A stretch of 15,598 nucleotides of DNA. Source: Calditrichota bacterium (GTDB lineage: Bacteria > Zixibacteria > MSB-5A5 > GN15 > FEB-12). Both the position numbers and the translations under genes were made by a program. Each line of letters begins with the position of its first letter. Position 1 is the stretch's first letter. This document shows positions 6,446 to 14,189 of this stretch, one piece after another. The stretch is from positions 1 through 15,598 of the forward strand of contig DAOWIC010000361.1 of assembly GCA_030641085.1 (NCBI GenBank), written 5' to 3'. The notes beneath the pieces are model-generated. The model saw only the letters and a program-made list of their open reading frames with translations. It ran no database searches and was not told the origin of the DNA.

Positions 6446-8944
6446 TCAGGCCGTCTGATACTCTTCAACCAGCGACCGGTATCGTTCCATAAGGACAGCG
6501 GTGCCCTCGGCCGAGGATGACTCGGCAGTGATGTTGAACGCGGCCGTGGCCCGATCCGGGGTCACGAGCACCCAGCCTTCTTCCTCGAAGATCCTCACAC
6601 CATCGATCAACTGCCGCTCCTTGTCGGTGGAATTGATAATGAGCTGTCGCATGACGGTCCCCTTTTTCGACCACGGGCAGGGCACTGCGGCGGAAGCCAT
6701 GCGATACTGCTCGTATTTCCCGCGTATTGCGCCAAAGCCGGTTTTGGTCTGGGCCATCATCTCAAGAATCTTTACGGTAGTAACCATCGCGTCTGAGCCT
6801 AATTGGAAACCGGGGAACAAAAAGCCCCCGCGTGTGCCACCGACCATATCGACCTCGCCGGTACGGAATATCTCCATCATCGACAGGTGATCGTTGGCCA
6901 CCCGGACCACCTCGACATCGTAGCGGGCGGCAATCTCCTCGACGCCCATCGAGGCGCCGACCGGCACCGCGATCTTCTTCGCCTGGTGCGTCTGCAAGAA
7001 CAGGTCTACCACGACCAGCAGTGTAAGCTGACTGTCCACCGGCCGGCCGTTTTCGTCGACCACCGTCAGTTTCTCCGAGGCCGGGTTGAGCACGAAACCG
7101 ATATCGGCGTTGAGCGATTCGACGATCGCTGACAATTGTACAATCGCCTGGGCGATCTCTTCCGGCGAGGTCGAAAACTTGCGCGGATCCAGACTGGCGT
7201 TCAGTTCGATGGCCGTTATCCCGAGTCGGCTGAACAGGGTCGGAAAGATCTGCGAGGAGGAGGCGTTGAAATAGTCGATGACTATTTTGAATCCGGCGTT
7301 ATTGATCACGTCACTGTTGATGCCGGCGAGAAAATCCTTGCGGTAATCATTGATCGGGTGCGACACATCAAGGTGCCCGATATCGTCCAGCGAGGCGCGC
7401 TCGAAATCCTCGCCGAAATACATCCGCTCCACCCTTTTTGACTTTGAGGTCGGCAGATCCATGCCGTTGCCATCGAAAAAGATCAAGTCGATGCGACGGA
7501 AATCGAGCGGGTTGTGGCGAATGTATATCCCAGCCGAGTAGTTGCCTTTTTGCAGGCAGTAGCGAACCAGGGGAACCGGCAGGGTTTCGATATCCGAGAC
7601 ATCGATCCCAGCCGCCAGCAGGCCGGCGATCAGGCTACGCTTGAGCAACCGCGAGCTGTCGGAGGCATCGCGGCTGGTCACGACCGAACTGTTGCGCCCG
7701 AGGAAAGCGCCAAACGCCGCACCCAGTTTGACCGTCATTTCGGGCGTGATTTCGGTCAGCGCCAGGGCGGTTATCTTTGCATCGGTAAACAGTCCGCGAT
7801 TCCATTTTTCGCCCCAGACCATCGAGGTCGATACAATCGCCCCGGCATCGACAACCTTGCCCGGCCATATCTTGCAGTCGGCCTTGATCGTAGCCGACTT
7901 ACCGATATCGCAGTCATCGGCAATGATCACGTTGTCCAGCAGTTGTACGTTGTCACCCAGGCGGGAGTGACGGCACACGACGGAGCGGTTCATCACAGTT
8001 TCGCTGCCGATCTGATTATCGGCCCAGATGACCGAGTTTTTGATATCGCAGGCGCGCCCTACGCGGCTGCGGCACCCGATCACACAGTTATGAAGGCGCG
8101 CCGACACATCGACCGTAACATCGTCGCCCAGCACCACTTTGCCGCTGAGTTCGGCCTGATCGCTGAGCTGTACATTCTCGCCCCGGTAGAGCGTATATCC
8201 CTCACCGTTGATCGGCTCGCGCTTTAGATTCAGGTCGAGCTTGCCGTCGAAAAAGTCGACATGGGCCATCTGGTACTCACCGACATTGCCGACATCTTTC
8301 CAGTAGCCTTCCATGATCTTGCCGTAAAGCCCCATCTTTTTCGAGAGCATTAACGGATAGAGATTTTGCGAGAAATCGAAATTAGTACGCGGCGGAATCA
8401 GACGGACAGCATCCGGTTCGAGAATATAGATACCGGTGTTGATCGTATCGGAAAAGGCCTCGCCCCAGGACGGTTTTTCGAGAAAGCGCGAGATCCGGCC
8501 GTCGTTATCGGTAATGACTATGCCGTAGGCGAGCGGGTTTTCCATCCGGGTCAGCAGGATAGTCGCCTGCGATTTTTTCTGCTGGTGCCATTGCATCGCC
8601 TCGGACAGGTCGAAATCGGTTATCAAGTCGCCGGAGATTATCAAAACCGGTTCCCCGACCGCCTCCAGCGCGGCCCGCACCGCTCCGGCCGTGCCGAAAT
8701 CCTCGTCCGGCGTGACATAATCCATCTTCACGCCAAAAGCGCTGCCGTCGCCGAAATGACCGCGGATCTGTTCCGGTTGAAAATATAACAGTGACGTGAT
8801 TTCGGTAATGCCATGTTGCCGCAGAAGCATAACCACATGCTCCATCATCGGGATATCGCAAATAGACACCATCGGCTTGGGCATATTGATTGTCAGCGGA
8901 CGAAGCCGGGTGCCAAAGCCGCCGGCCATAATTATAGCTTTCAT
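6446..8944 (-). CDS. Sugar-1-phosphate nucleotidyltransferase (mannose-1-phosphate guanylyltransferase-like) fused to a degenerate phosphomannomutase domain
   Basis: An 832-residue three-part protein. Residues 1-235 form an NTP_transferase domain with the full signature MAGGFGTRLRPLT (6-18), metal Asp106 in SGDLITD and the sugar-phosphate Lys157 in FLEKP, so sugar-nucleotide synthesis should be intact. GDP-mannose or a similar product is inferred from architecture. Residues ~245-370 are hexapeptide-repeat left-handed beta-helix. Residues ~375-832 match the phosphomannomutase fold but lack its active site. The phosphoserine loop TASHNP reads YIRHNP (Arg476), the DGDGDR metal loop reads NPASEK (620-625), the GEPSGH sugar loop reads GGTRGG (702-707), and the RPSGTE phosphate loop reads TPDRAT (795-800). 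I recall proteins of similar layout in cyanobacteria and actinobacteria. The start at 8944 is preferred over 8971 because GGAGGG lies 10 bases upstream and family members begin at MKA. It is the last gene of its operon. Confidence 0.92.
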   Translation of the reverse strand: MKAIIMAGGFGTRLRPLTINMPKPMVSICDIPMMEHVVMLLRQHGITEITSLLYFQPEQIRGHFGDGSAFGVKMDYVTPDEDFGTAGAVRAALEAVGEPVLIISGDLITDFDLSEAMQWHQQKKSQATILLTRMENPLAYGIVITDNDGRISRFLEKPSWGEAFSDTINTGIYILEPDAVRLIPPRTNFDFSQNLYPLMLSKKMGLYGKIMEGYWKDVGNVGEYQMAHVDFFDGKLDLNLKREPINGEGYTLYRGENVQLSDQAELSGKVVLGDDVTVDVSARLHNCVIGCRSRVGRACDIKNSVIWADNQIGSETVMNRSVVCRHSRLGDNVQLLDNVIIADDCDIGKSATIKADCKIWPGKVVDAGAIVSTSMVWGEKWNRGLFTDAKITALALTEITPEMTVKLGAAFGAFLGRNSSVVTSRDASDSSRLLKRSLIAGLLAAGIDVSDIETLPVPLVRYCLQKGNYSAGIYIRHNPLDFRRIDLIFFDGNGMDLPTSKSKRVERMYFGEDFERASLDDIGHLDVSHPINDYRKDFLAGINSDVINNAGFKIVIDYFNASSSQIFPTLFSRLGITAIELNASLDPRKFSTSPEEIAQAIVQLSAIVESLNADIGFVLNPASEKLTVVDENGRPVDSQLTLLVVVDLFLQTHQAKKIAVPVGASMGVEEIAARYDVEVVRVANDHLSMMEIFRTGEVDMVGGTRGGFLFPGFQLGSDAMVTTVKILEMMAQTKTGFGAIRGKYEQYRMASAAVPCPWSKKGTVMRQLIINSTDKERQLIDGVRIFEEEGWVLVTPDRATAAFNITAESSSAEGTAVLMERYRSLVEEYQTA

Positions 8945-8954
8945 AGGGACTCTT

Positions 8955-8960
8955 CCCTCC
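8955..8960 (-). promoter_or_regulatory. Ribosome-binding site GGAGGG that fixes the start of the nucleotidyltransferase fusion
   Basis: On the minus strand GGAGGG is followed by ten bases and then the ATG at 8944. The upstream in-frame ATG at 8971 has no comparable site and lies inside the last codons of the preceding phosphatase gene, so the shorter protein is favoured. The site directly follows the phosphatase stop codon (8961-8963). Confidence 0.7.
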
Positions 8961-9626
8961 TCACTCTTCATCTAAAAGATAGCCATGCTGCACCAATAAT
9001 AGCGAAACATCGAAAAAGGTATCATATCCAAGATATGAAATATCGTTGGCAAGGCAATATCGGGCGAGGTCTTTTTTGGCGAAAATGATGTCCGCCTCCC
9101 GCGTGGCGCAGACATCGGAATAGCCGTCACCGACAAAGATCACGCGGTGCGGCTCGCCGGCCTCCTCGCGAAAGCGCTGAATCCGTTCCCCTTTGCAGGT
9201 GCCGCACCGCCGACAGGACTTGTTTTCGACCGGAAACGATATTTCGATGCCGCCGTTTTGTACCCGGCCGATGTTGCTGGTGAACTCAAGATGGGCCAGG
9301 TCGTTCTTTTCCAGCAGTCGTCGGATATAGAAATCAAGGCCGTCGGAGGTGATAAACAGCGGCACCCGGCTTTTGTCGCACCGAGCGACAAAATCGGCAA
9401 ATCCCCGATCCAGCTCAAATTGATCGACATACCGATAGATATCCTCGGCCGAGGCGTGAACCATCTCGGCCTCTCTCAGCAGGCACTCACGGGTGGATAT
9501 CCGTCCCGCTTTCCAGTCCGGCAGCAGCTCGTCGTTCTTGCCGTTGGAAAAGTGATGAAAGATAGAATAGCCGACATCGCGTCGCGAAATGGTACCGTCA
9601 AAATCGCAAAAGAGAACCGTTTTCAT
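8961..9626 (-). CDS. MtnX-like HAD subfamily IB phosphatase
   Basis: Cytoplasmic HAD-superfamily phosphatase of 221 residues. Motif I is CDFDGT (Asp8 nucleophile, Asp10 acid/base), motif II is TSDG (Ser94), the motif III lysine is probably Lys145 within CKGERI, and motif IV is VGDGYSD (Asp167 and Asp171). A three-cysteine cluster, CRRCGTC (Cys138, Cys141, Cys144), precedes the lysine and resembles the CG-CK element of MtnX-type enzymes. A second-half match is VGDGYSDVCATREAD, also MtnX-like. MtnX acts in methionine salvage, but no other methionine-salvage gene is visible here, and phosphoserine phosphatase-like or sugar-phosphate substrates are possible. The start at 9626 rather than 9680 is chosen because ATGA there overlaps the stop of the preceding gene and the protein then begins eight residues before the catalytic Asp. 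A 16-base gap separates it from the next gene. Confidence 0.87.
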   Translation of the reverse strand: MKTVLFCDFDGTISRRDVGYSIFHHFSNGKNDELLPDWKAGRISTRECLLREAEMVHASAEDIYRYVDQFELDRGFADFVARCDKSRVPLFITSDGLDFYIRRLLEKNDLAHLEFTSNIGRVQNGGIEISFPVENKSCRRCGTCKGERIQRFREEAGEPHRVIFVGDGYSDVCATREADIIFAKKDLARYCLANDISYLGYDTFFDVSLLLVQHGYLLDEE

Positions 9627-9910
9627 ACCCAGTACCGTAGCAAAATAGTGGAAAGCAACACGACCACCAGGACGCAGCACAATATGAAAAAGCGCGTCAT
9701 CTTAACCTTGCGAAACTCGTGAGCCATGATGAACAGCTTGGCGACCGTTACCACCAGGACGTAAACGACGCCGTATTTCGCGAACAGAACCGCGCCCTCG
9801 ACGCCGGCGAAAATCATCACCGCGATGAGGCCGAACCAGGCCAGAGCGAGATACCAGGAGACTTGCTGGAGCTTGATTAGCGTTGCGGTCTCGAAATTCT
9901 GCCGGCTCAT
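9623..9910 (-). CDS. Small three-helix membrane protein, possibly DUF1634-related
   Basis: A 95-residue protein with three hydrophobic segments at about residues 18-37, 45-62 and 73-94. Basic patches (HEFRKVKMTR) lie between the second and third segments, and the C-terminus is very short and hydrophobic. It overlaps both neighbours by ATGA: the TauE/SafE-like gene before it and the HAD phosphatase after it. DUF1634 proteins of about this size are commonly encoded next to or fused to TauE/SafE transporters, so a partner role for the adjacent transporter is plausible. The sequence match is weak by eye and I am not sure of the family. It could equally be an unrelated small membrane protein; nothing catalytic is visible. 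Confidence 0.7.
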   Translation of the reverse strand: MSRQNFETATLIKLQQVSWYLALAWFGLIAVMIFAGVEGAVLFAKYGVVYVLVVTVAKLFIMAHEFRKVKMTRFFILCCVLVVVLLSTILLRYWV

Positions 9911-10674
9911 AGGATACCTTTCATCGGTTCATACGCGAGGCGGAAGGCGAGGTAAAGCATAATTACAAAAAACATCACCTTCACCACCAGCGGCCGGGCT
10001 ATTGTGCCCAGGTAGCCGCCCACTTTGCCGCCGACAGTTATACCGAGGATAACGCCGGTTATGATTGAAAAGTCTATCATACCGTACAGGAAATATACTG
10101 CGGTCGAGGCGGCGGCGGAGAAGCCAATCAAAAGCGACGATGTCCCGCGCGCGGTTGATAGCGGCGTACCGATTACCAGATACAGCATCGGCACGAGAAT
10201 AACGCCGCCCCCGATGCCAACCAGCGCCGCCAGAACGCCGGTCAGAAAAGCAATCAGCGTGCAGGCCAGGATATACTTGCTCCGGTTATCTTTGAACGAA
10301 ACCCGCTCGGTCGTCTTTTTCCCTTTTAGCAGCGAGAATGCGGTATAAACGAGAATCACCGTCAAAAGCAGCCGGGTCGCCTCGGCGGGGACAACCAGCG
10401 ACAGGTTGCTGCCGGTGATATTGCCCAGCACCATGAAAATCGCCAGGATCACCGCCAGTTCGAGATCGACCATTCCTTTCTTCAGATATTCATTGGAGGC
10501 GGAGAAGGAGTTGACCACGATCGCCGTTACCGAGACCGGCACCGCTGTCTTGATATCGACGCCCGCCACGATTGTCAGAAACGGCACCATGACAATGCCG
10601 CCCCCGAGACCGAGATAGCCTCCGAGCAGACCGGCCGACAGGCCGCACAGCACATACATCAGAAAATCGGTCAC
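9907..10674 (-). CDS. TauE/SafE-family membrane transporter (sulfite exporter TauE-like)
   Basis: A 255-residue inner-membrane protein with about eight hydrophobic helices arranged as two internally similar halves. Each half starts with the family's glycine-rich signature: GGYLGLGGGIVMVPFL at about residues 18-33 and AALVGIGGGVILVPML at about 150-165. Family members export sulfite, sulfoacetate or other small organic anions in relation to sulfur metabolism, but the substrate cannot be inferred here because no sulfur genes are nearby. The length is typical. The start is GTG at 10674, overlapping the protease stop as GTGA. The stop overlaps the next gene as ATGA. The link to tmk and the protease appears to be transcriptional rather than functional. 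Confidence 0.93.
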   Translation of the reverse strand: MTDFLMYVLCGLSAGLLGGYLGLGGGIVMVPFLTIVAGVDIKTAVPVSVTAIVVNSFSASNEYLKKGMVDLELAVILAIFMVLGNITGSNLSLVVPAEATRLLLTVILVYTAFSLLKGKKTTERVSFKDNRSKYILACTLIAFLTGVLAALVGIGGGVILVPMLYLVIGTPLSTARGTSSLLIGFSAAASTAVYFLYGMIDFSIITGVILGITVGGKVGGYLGTIARPLVVKVMFFVIMLYLAFRLAYEPMKGIL

Positions 10675-12248
10675 CGCTCTTCTCCCAGGAGTATTCTCGC
10701 GGCAAAGGCGATTTCAGGCCGGGTGCGGATCAGCACCTCCCGGTAGGCGTGGAAAACGCCGTACTTGTTTTCATACGCGATCTGCTTCAGGCGGCGCATG
10801 ATGTATTCTTGGTTCTGATAAATCTCGCCCAGGTCATTATGTCGTGACAGCCGTTCGATCCGGTCGGCCAGCCGTTTTGTTTTGGGCGAGCACTCCTCGA
10901 GCTTCGCCATGCGGACAAGCTCACCGGCCAATTCGGTACGCGGCGAGGTATAGACAAATTCCTCCCGAGCAGCATATGCCGCCAGGCTGTCGAGCCAGCG
11001 TCGGTCAAGGCGGTCGTTTTCAATGTTGTCGATTATCGAGTCGAGATGAAGCCCGACAAATTGCCTTAGCAGGAGTTTATTTTCCAGCGTTCGCTGAAAC
11101 GGGCTGATGCGACGCATATCAAAATAATGATCCGGCACCAGACCGTGGCCGGTGTCATGAAGCATCGAATCGAAATCGTTGAGATAGACACCGCCCTCGA
11201 AGTAATAGCGGGAGATCGTCAGCTTGAGGCCGTCACCATCCGGGAAGCGCACAAAGCCCTGCACCAGTCCCTTGCCGAAAGTGGTATCGCCGATCAGCAC
11301 TGCTCGGCCGTTTTGCTGAAGCGCGCCCGAGACGATCTCCGCCGACGAGGCCGAGCCGCGGTCGACAATCACTGCCATCGGCAGACCGCCGGTCAGATCC
11401 TCACCGGTTGAATAAAACTGCTGGTCGTGCCAGAAAGAACGCCCGTTGGTGCCGACCAGGAATTTCCCACCCTCGAGAAACAGATCCGCCGTTTCGTACG
11501 CTTCAAGGAAAAGCCCGCCCGGATTGCCCGATAGATCGAGAATGATTCCCTTCGGTCGCGGCCGATCATCGCCCAGCAGGCTGTCGAGGGCGGCCCGCAG
11601 ATCATCGCTGGCGCCGGGATCGAAATCGTAAAGCCGGATATACAGCACGCTGTCGGGGGTAAGTCCGGCAAACGGAATATGCTCAAACGGAATATGCGCC
11701 CGGGTTATCTCTACTTCGAAAGTCTCATCAGTGATCGGGCGACGTACCCGCACCAGCACTTTGGTGCCTTCCGGGCCGCGTAGCCTGCGGGCAGCATCGC
11801 GTCGGGCCAGATCAACCATCAAAACCGAATCGGCCCCGATTACAATATCGCCGGGAAGCAGGCCGACCGCTCCGGCCGGACCGTTTTCGCGCACCGAGAT
11901 AAGCAGCAGGCCCTCGTCGTGATCAACTACCGTCACGCCGATACCGGTATAGCCGCCGGTCATCTCCTCATCGAGCGACTCGAAATTGACAGGTTCGTAA
12001 AAGCTGGAGTAGCGGTCGAGTCGGTCAAACATGGCGTCACGGGCGGACTTTATCAGGTCATCCCAGACAATCTCCTCGGGATAGGCCAGGTCGATCTTTG
12101 TTGCGGCTGCAGCCAGGGCGTAGGCTAGATCGATATCGCTGTCGGACAGGACATACACTCCCATGCCGCCGGCGATGACTACCAAAAGTATCAACAACAG
12201 GAGTGATTGAAGAAAGGATTTGCGGTCGAAACCGTCTGACTGGCTCAT
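10671..12248 (-). CDS. S41-family C-terminal processing peptidase (CtpA/Prc-like)
   Basis: Periplasmic, membrane-anchored serine protease of 525 residues. A single uncleaved-looking hydrophobic helix (about residues 12-34) is followed by a helical linker, a PDZ domain (about 88-175, with YTGIGV and GLLPGDIV), and the S41 catalytic core. The Ser/Lys dyad is visible: Ser301 in GSASSAEI and Lys326 in TFGKG, exactly 25 residues apart as in E. coli Tsp (Ser430/Lys455). The substrate-strand region has SRYYFEGG and GHGLVPD. About 150 mostly helical residues follow the core, as in longer Bacteroidetes-type members. Such proteases trim or degrade envelope proteins by their C-termini. The start ATG overlaps the tmk stop (ATGA), and the stop overlaps the transporter start (GTGA). 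Confidence 0.93.
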   Translation of the reverse strand: MSQSDGFDRKSFLQSLLLLILLVVIAGGMGVYVLSDSDIDLAYALAAAATKIDLAYPEEIVWDDLIKSARDAMFDRLDRYSSFYEPVNFESLDEEMTGGYTGIGVTVVDHDEGLLLISVRENGPAGAVGLLPGDIVIGADSVLMVDLARRDAARRLRGPEGTKVLVRVRRPITDETFEVEITRAHIPFEHIPFAGLTPDSVLYIRLYDFDPGASDDLRAALDSLLGDDRPRPKGIILDLSGNPGGLFLEAYETADLFLEGGKFLVGTNGRSFWHDQQFYSTGEDLTGGLPMAVIVDRGSASSAEIVSGALQQNGRAVLIGDTTFGKGLVQGFVRFPDGDGLKLTISRYYFEGGVYLNDFDSMLHDTGHGLVPDHYFDMRRISPFQRTLENKLLLRQFVGLHLDSIIDNIENDRLDRRWLDSLAAYAAREEFVYTSPRTELAGELVRMAKLEECSPKTKRLADRIERLSRHNDLGEIYQNQEYIMRRLKQIAYENKYGVFHAYREVLIRTRPEIAFAARILLGEER

Positions 12249-12874
12249 TTATTCAGCTTTTTGAGAAGTATCTTTTGGGTCTCTTCGAAGACGACCTCGA
12301 TCGACTGGGCGGCATCGATCACCTTTACCCGTCGGCGATCCTTGCGAGCGATCTCAAGGAAACCGCGCCGCACCCGCTGGAAAAACGCCTTCGACTGCGA
12401 TTCCAGCCGGTCTTTGCTTTTGCCCAGTCGCCCCAAGGCGGTCTTGAGATCAATGTCATAAAGAAAGGTCAGATCAGGATTGATGTCCCCCACCGCGACC
12501 TTGTTCAGCCCGCGAACCATCCGCGTATCCAGCCGTCGCCCGAACCCCTGGTAGGCGGTGGTGCTGTCGTAAAACCGATCGCACAGGACAATCGTTCCTT
12601 TGGCCAGCAGAGGCGCTATCTCTTTGGCGGTGAGTTCAGCGCGCGAGGCTTCGTACAGGAGCAGTTCGGTCATATCGGCGATGTGGTTTCGCTTGTCGAG
12701 CAGGATGGCACGGATCTTCTCGGCGACATGGGTCGAACCCGGTTCACGCAGCAACTTGACTTTGTAGCCCAGCGAAGACAGGTACTGGAATACCATCAGC
12801 GCCTGGGTCGATTTGCCGCAGCCGTCAATCCCCTCAAAGGTAATGAATAGTGGCTTTCCCGATGGTTTAACCAT
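12245..12874 (-). CDS. tmk: Thymidylate kinase (dTMP kinase)
   Basis: Phosphorylates dTMP to dTDP in the cytoplasm, an essential step in dTTP supply. The length (209 aa) is standard. The P-loop is GIDGCGKST (residues 15-23), the REPGST dTMP-binding element follows near 40, and CDRFYDSTTAYQGFGR contains the DR(Y/F) motif. The C-terminal LID region is Arg/Lys rich (GRLGKSKDRLES). All key elements are intact. It is the first gene of the six-gene minus-strand operon, with its stop overlapping the protease start. The ATG at 12874 is only 22 bases downstream of the T-tract of the ino1 terminator, and no strong ribosome-binding site is visible (an ACGAG about ten bases upstream is the best). Confidence 0.96.
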   Translation of the reverse strand: MVKPSGKPLFITFEGIDGCGKSTQALMVFQYLSSLGYKVKLLREPGSTHVAEKIRAILLDKRNHIADMTELLLYEASRAELTAKEIAPLLAKGTIVLCDRFYDSTTAYQGFGRRLDTRMVRGLNKVAVGDINPDLTFLYDIDLKTALGRLGKSKDRLESQSKAFFQRVRRGFLEIARKDRRRVKVIDAAQSIEVVFEETQKILLKKLNK

Positions 12875-12896
12875 TACAGGCTCGTGTTCTTTCGAT

Positions 12897-12928
12897 AAAA
12901 AAACCGGCGACCAAAGTTGTCGCCGGTT
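12897..12928 (-). terminator. Strong rho-independent terminator after ino1
   Basis: A perfect 10-bp stem, AACCGGCGAC (12902-12911 on the plus strand) with GTCGCCGGTT (12919-12928), encloses a 7-base loop. Read on the minus strand the stem is followed by seven uninterrupted Ts (12897-12903), giving a textbook intrinsic terminator 29 bases after the ino1 stop. There is no T-run on the plus strand, so it works in one direction only. Confidence 0.93.
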
Positions 12929-12957
12929 AAGGTACTTAAATGGGTTTTGCTAAAAAA

Positions 12958-14163
12958 CTATTTTTTCTTCCGGACCACCCGTTTTTTCGTGGCTACCTTC
13001 CTGATCGCCTTTTTGGGCGCTTTGGCCGGAGCCTTCGTCTTGGCCGCAGTCTTGGCTTTCGGGCGGGCGGTCTTCTTCGTCGCCTGTGTCCAGCCGTACT
13101 TGGCGATAAACTCCTCGGTCATCCGCTTGGCATCCTCGTCGGTAAACTGCACCGGCGGAGACTTCTTGAAATAGGACGACGGCTCGATAAGCGCGCCCGA
13201 CAGCCCGTTATCCAGCGCCAGTTTGCAGCAGCGGATAGCGTCGATAACCACGCCGGCCGAATTCGGCGAGTCCCAGACTTCCATTTTCATCTCGATATTG
13301 AGCGGAACATCACCGAAGGTGCGGCCTTCCATGCGGATATAGGCCCACTTGCGGTCGGACAGCCAGGGCACGTAGTCCGACGGTCCGATATGGATATTGT
13401 CCGGGTGCATTTCGTAGTCGAGCTGGCTGGTGACGGCGTTGGTCTTGGAAATCTTCTTGGACTCCAGCCGGGAGCGTTCGAGCATGTTTAAGAAATCGGT
13501 GTTGCCGCCGACATTGAGCTGGCTCGTGCGTTCGAGTTTGACACCGCGCTCGAGGAACAGGCGGGTCATGACGCGGTGGGTGATGGTGGCACCGACCTGG
13601 CTCTTGATATCGTCGCCGATAACCGGCAGGCCTTTTTCTTTGAAGCGATTTTGCCAGTACGGTTCGCGCGCGATGAAAACCGGGATGCAATTGACAAAGC
13701 CGCAACCGGCTTCCAGAATCTGCTCGACATACCACTTGGTCGCTTCCTCGGAGCCGACCGGCAGGTAACTGACGACCACATCGGTCTTGGTGTCTCTAAG
13801 CACTTTGACAATATCCACCGTGTCCCCGGGCGCCTTCTCGATAATCTGCGACAGGTAATAACCCAGACCGTCGTGCGTCATACCGCGCTGCACCTTGACA
13901 CCGGTCTTCGGCACCTTGGCAAAGGTAAAGGTGTTGTTCGGCTTGGTGAAGATCGCCTCGGAAAGGTCCTTGCCAACCTTGTTTTTGTCGATATCGATGG
14001 CAGCGGAGAACTCGATGTCGCGAATGTGATAACCGCCGAGGTTGACGTGCATCAGGCCCGGGACCGAATCTTCATCCTTGGCCTTCTTGTAATACTCGAC
14101 GCCCTGCACCAAAGAGGAGGCACAGTTACCGACGCCGATAATAGCAACTCTTAGTTTTCCCAT
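12958..14163 (-). CDS. ino1: myo-Inositol-1-phosphate synthase with a Lys/Ala-rich C-terminal tail
   Basis: NAD-dependent enzyme converting glucose 6-phosphate to myo-inositol 1-phosphate, the precursor of inositol phospholipids and soluble inositol compounds. It is the compact archaeal/actinobacterial type. The N-terminal Rossmann loop is IIGVGNCASSL (about residues 8-18), GYHIRDIEFSAAIDID follows near 45-60, SYLPVGSEEA near 134-143, and the catalytic GDDIKSQVGATITHR has Lys187. The core ends near residue 360 (YGWTQATKK), close to the usual family length. An extra tail, residues 363-401, has 15 Lys and 4 Arg in 39 residues, is otherwise mostly Ala, Thr, Pro and Val, and has no acidic residue. 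The ribosome-binding site AGGAAGG is about 11 bases before the ATG. The gene is monocistronic by the terminator behind it and divergent from the TetR gene, a likely regulator. Confidence 0.96.
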   Translation of the reverse strand: MGKLRVAIIGVGNCASSLVQGVEYYKKAKDEDSVPGLMHVNLGGYHIRDIEFSAAIDIDKNKVGKDLSEAIFTKPNNTFTFAKVPKTGVKVQRGMTHDGLGYYLSQIIEKAPGDTVDIVKVLRDTKTDVVVSYLPVGSEEATKWYVEQILEAGCGFVNCIPVFIAREPYWQNRFKEKGLPVIGDDIKSQVGATITHRVMTRLFLERGVKLERTSQLNVGGNTDFLNMLERSRLESKKISKTNAVTSQLDYEMHPDNIHIGPSDYVPWLSDRKWAYIRMEGRTFGDVPLNIEMKMEVWDSPNSAGVVIDAIRCCKLALDNGLSGALIEPSSYFKKSPPVQFTDEDAKRMTEEFIAKYGWTQATKKTARPKAKTAAKTKAPAKAPKKAIRKVATKKRVVRKKK

Positions 14164-14189
14164 TCTATAGATTCCCTTCCTTTAAGAAA

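Noticed and set aside
7514..8227. Plus-strand open frame of 237 codons opposite the nucleotidyltransferase fusion
   Set aside because: Antisense shadow of a conserved protein; no family resemblance and low-complexity Arg/His/Asp-rich translation.
8945..8971. Upstream start (ATG 8971) for the nucleotidyltransferase fusion
   Set aside because: It would add nine non-conserved residues inside the preceding gene's end; GGAGGG is well placed for the ATG at 8944, where the family sequence begins.
9627..9680. Upstream start (9680) for the HAD phosphatase
   Set aside because: The extra 18 residues lie within the preceding membrane-protein gene, and the ATGA overlap at 9623-9626 fits the pattern of the whole operon.
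13576..14154. Plus-strand open frame of 192 codons opposite ino1
   Set aside because: Mirrors ino1 codons, has no start signal and no recognisable domain.
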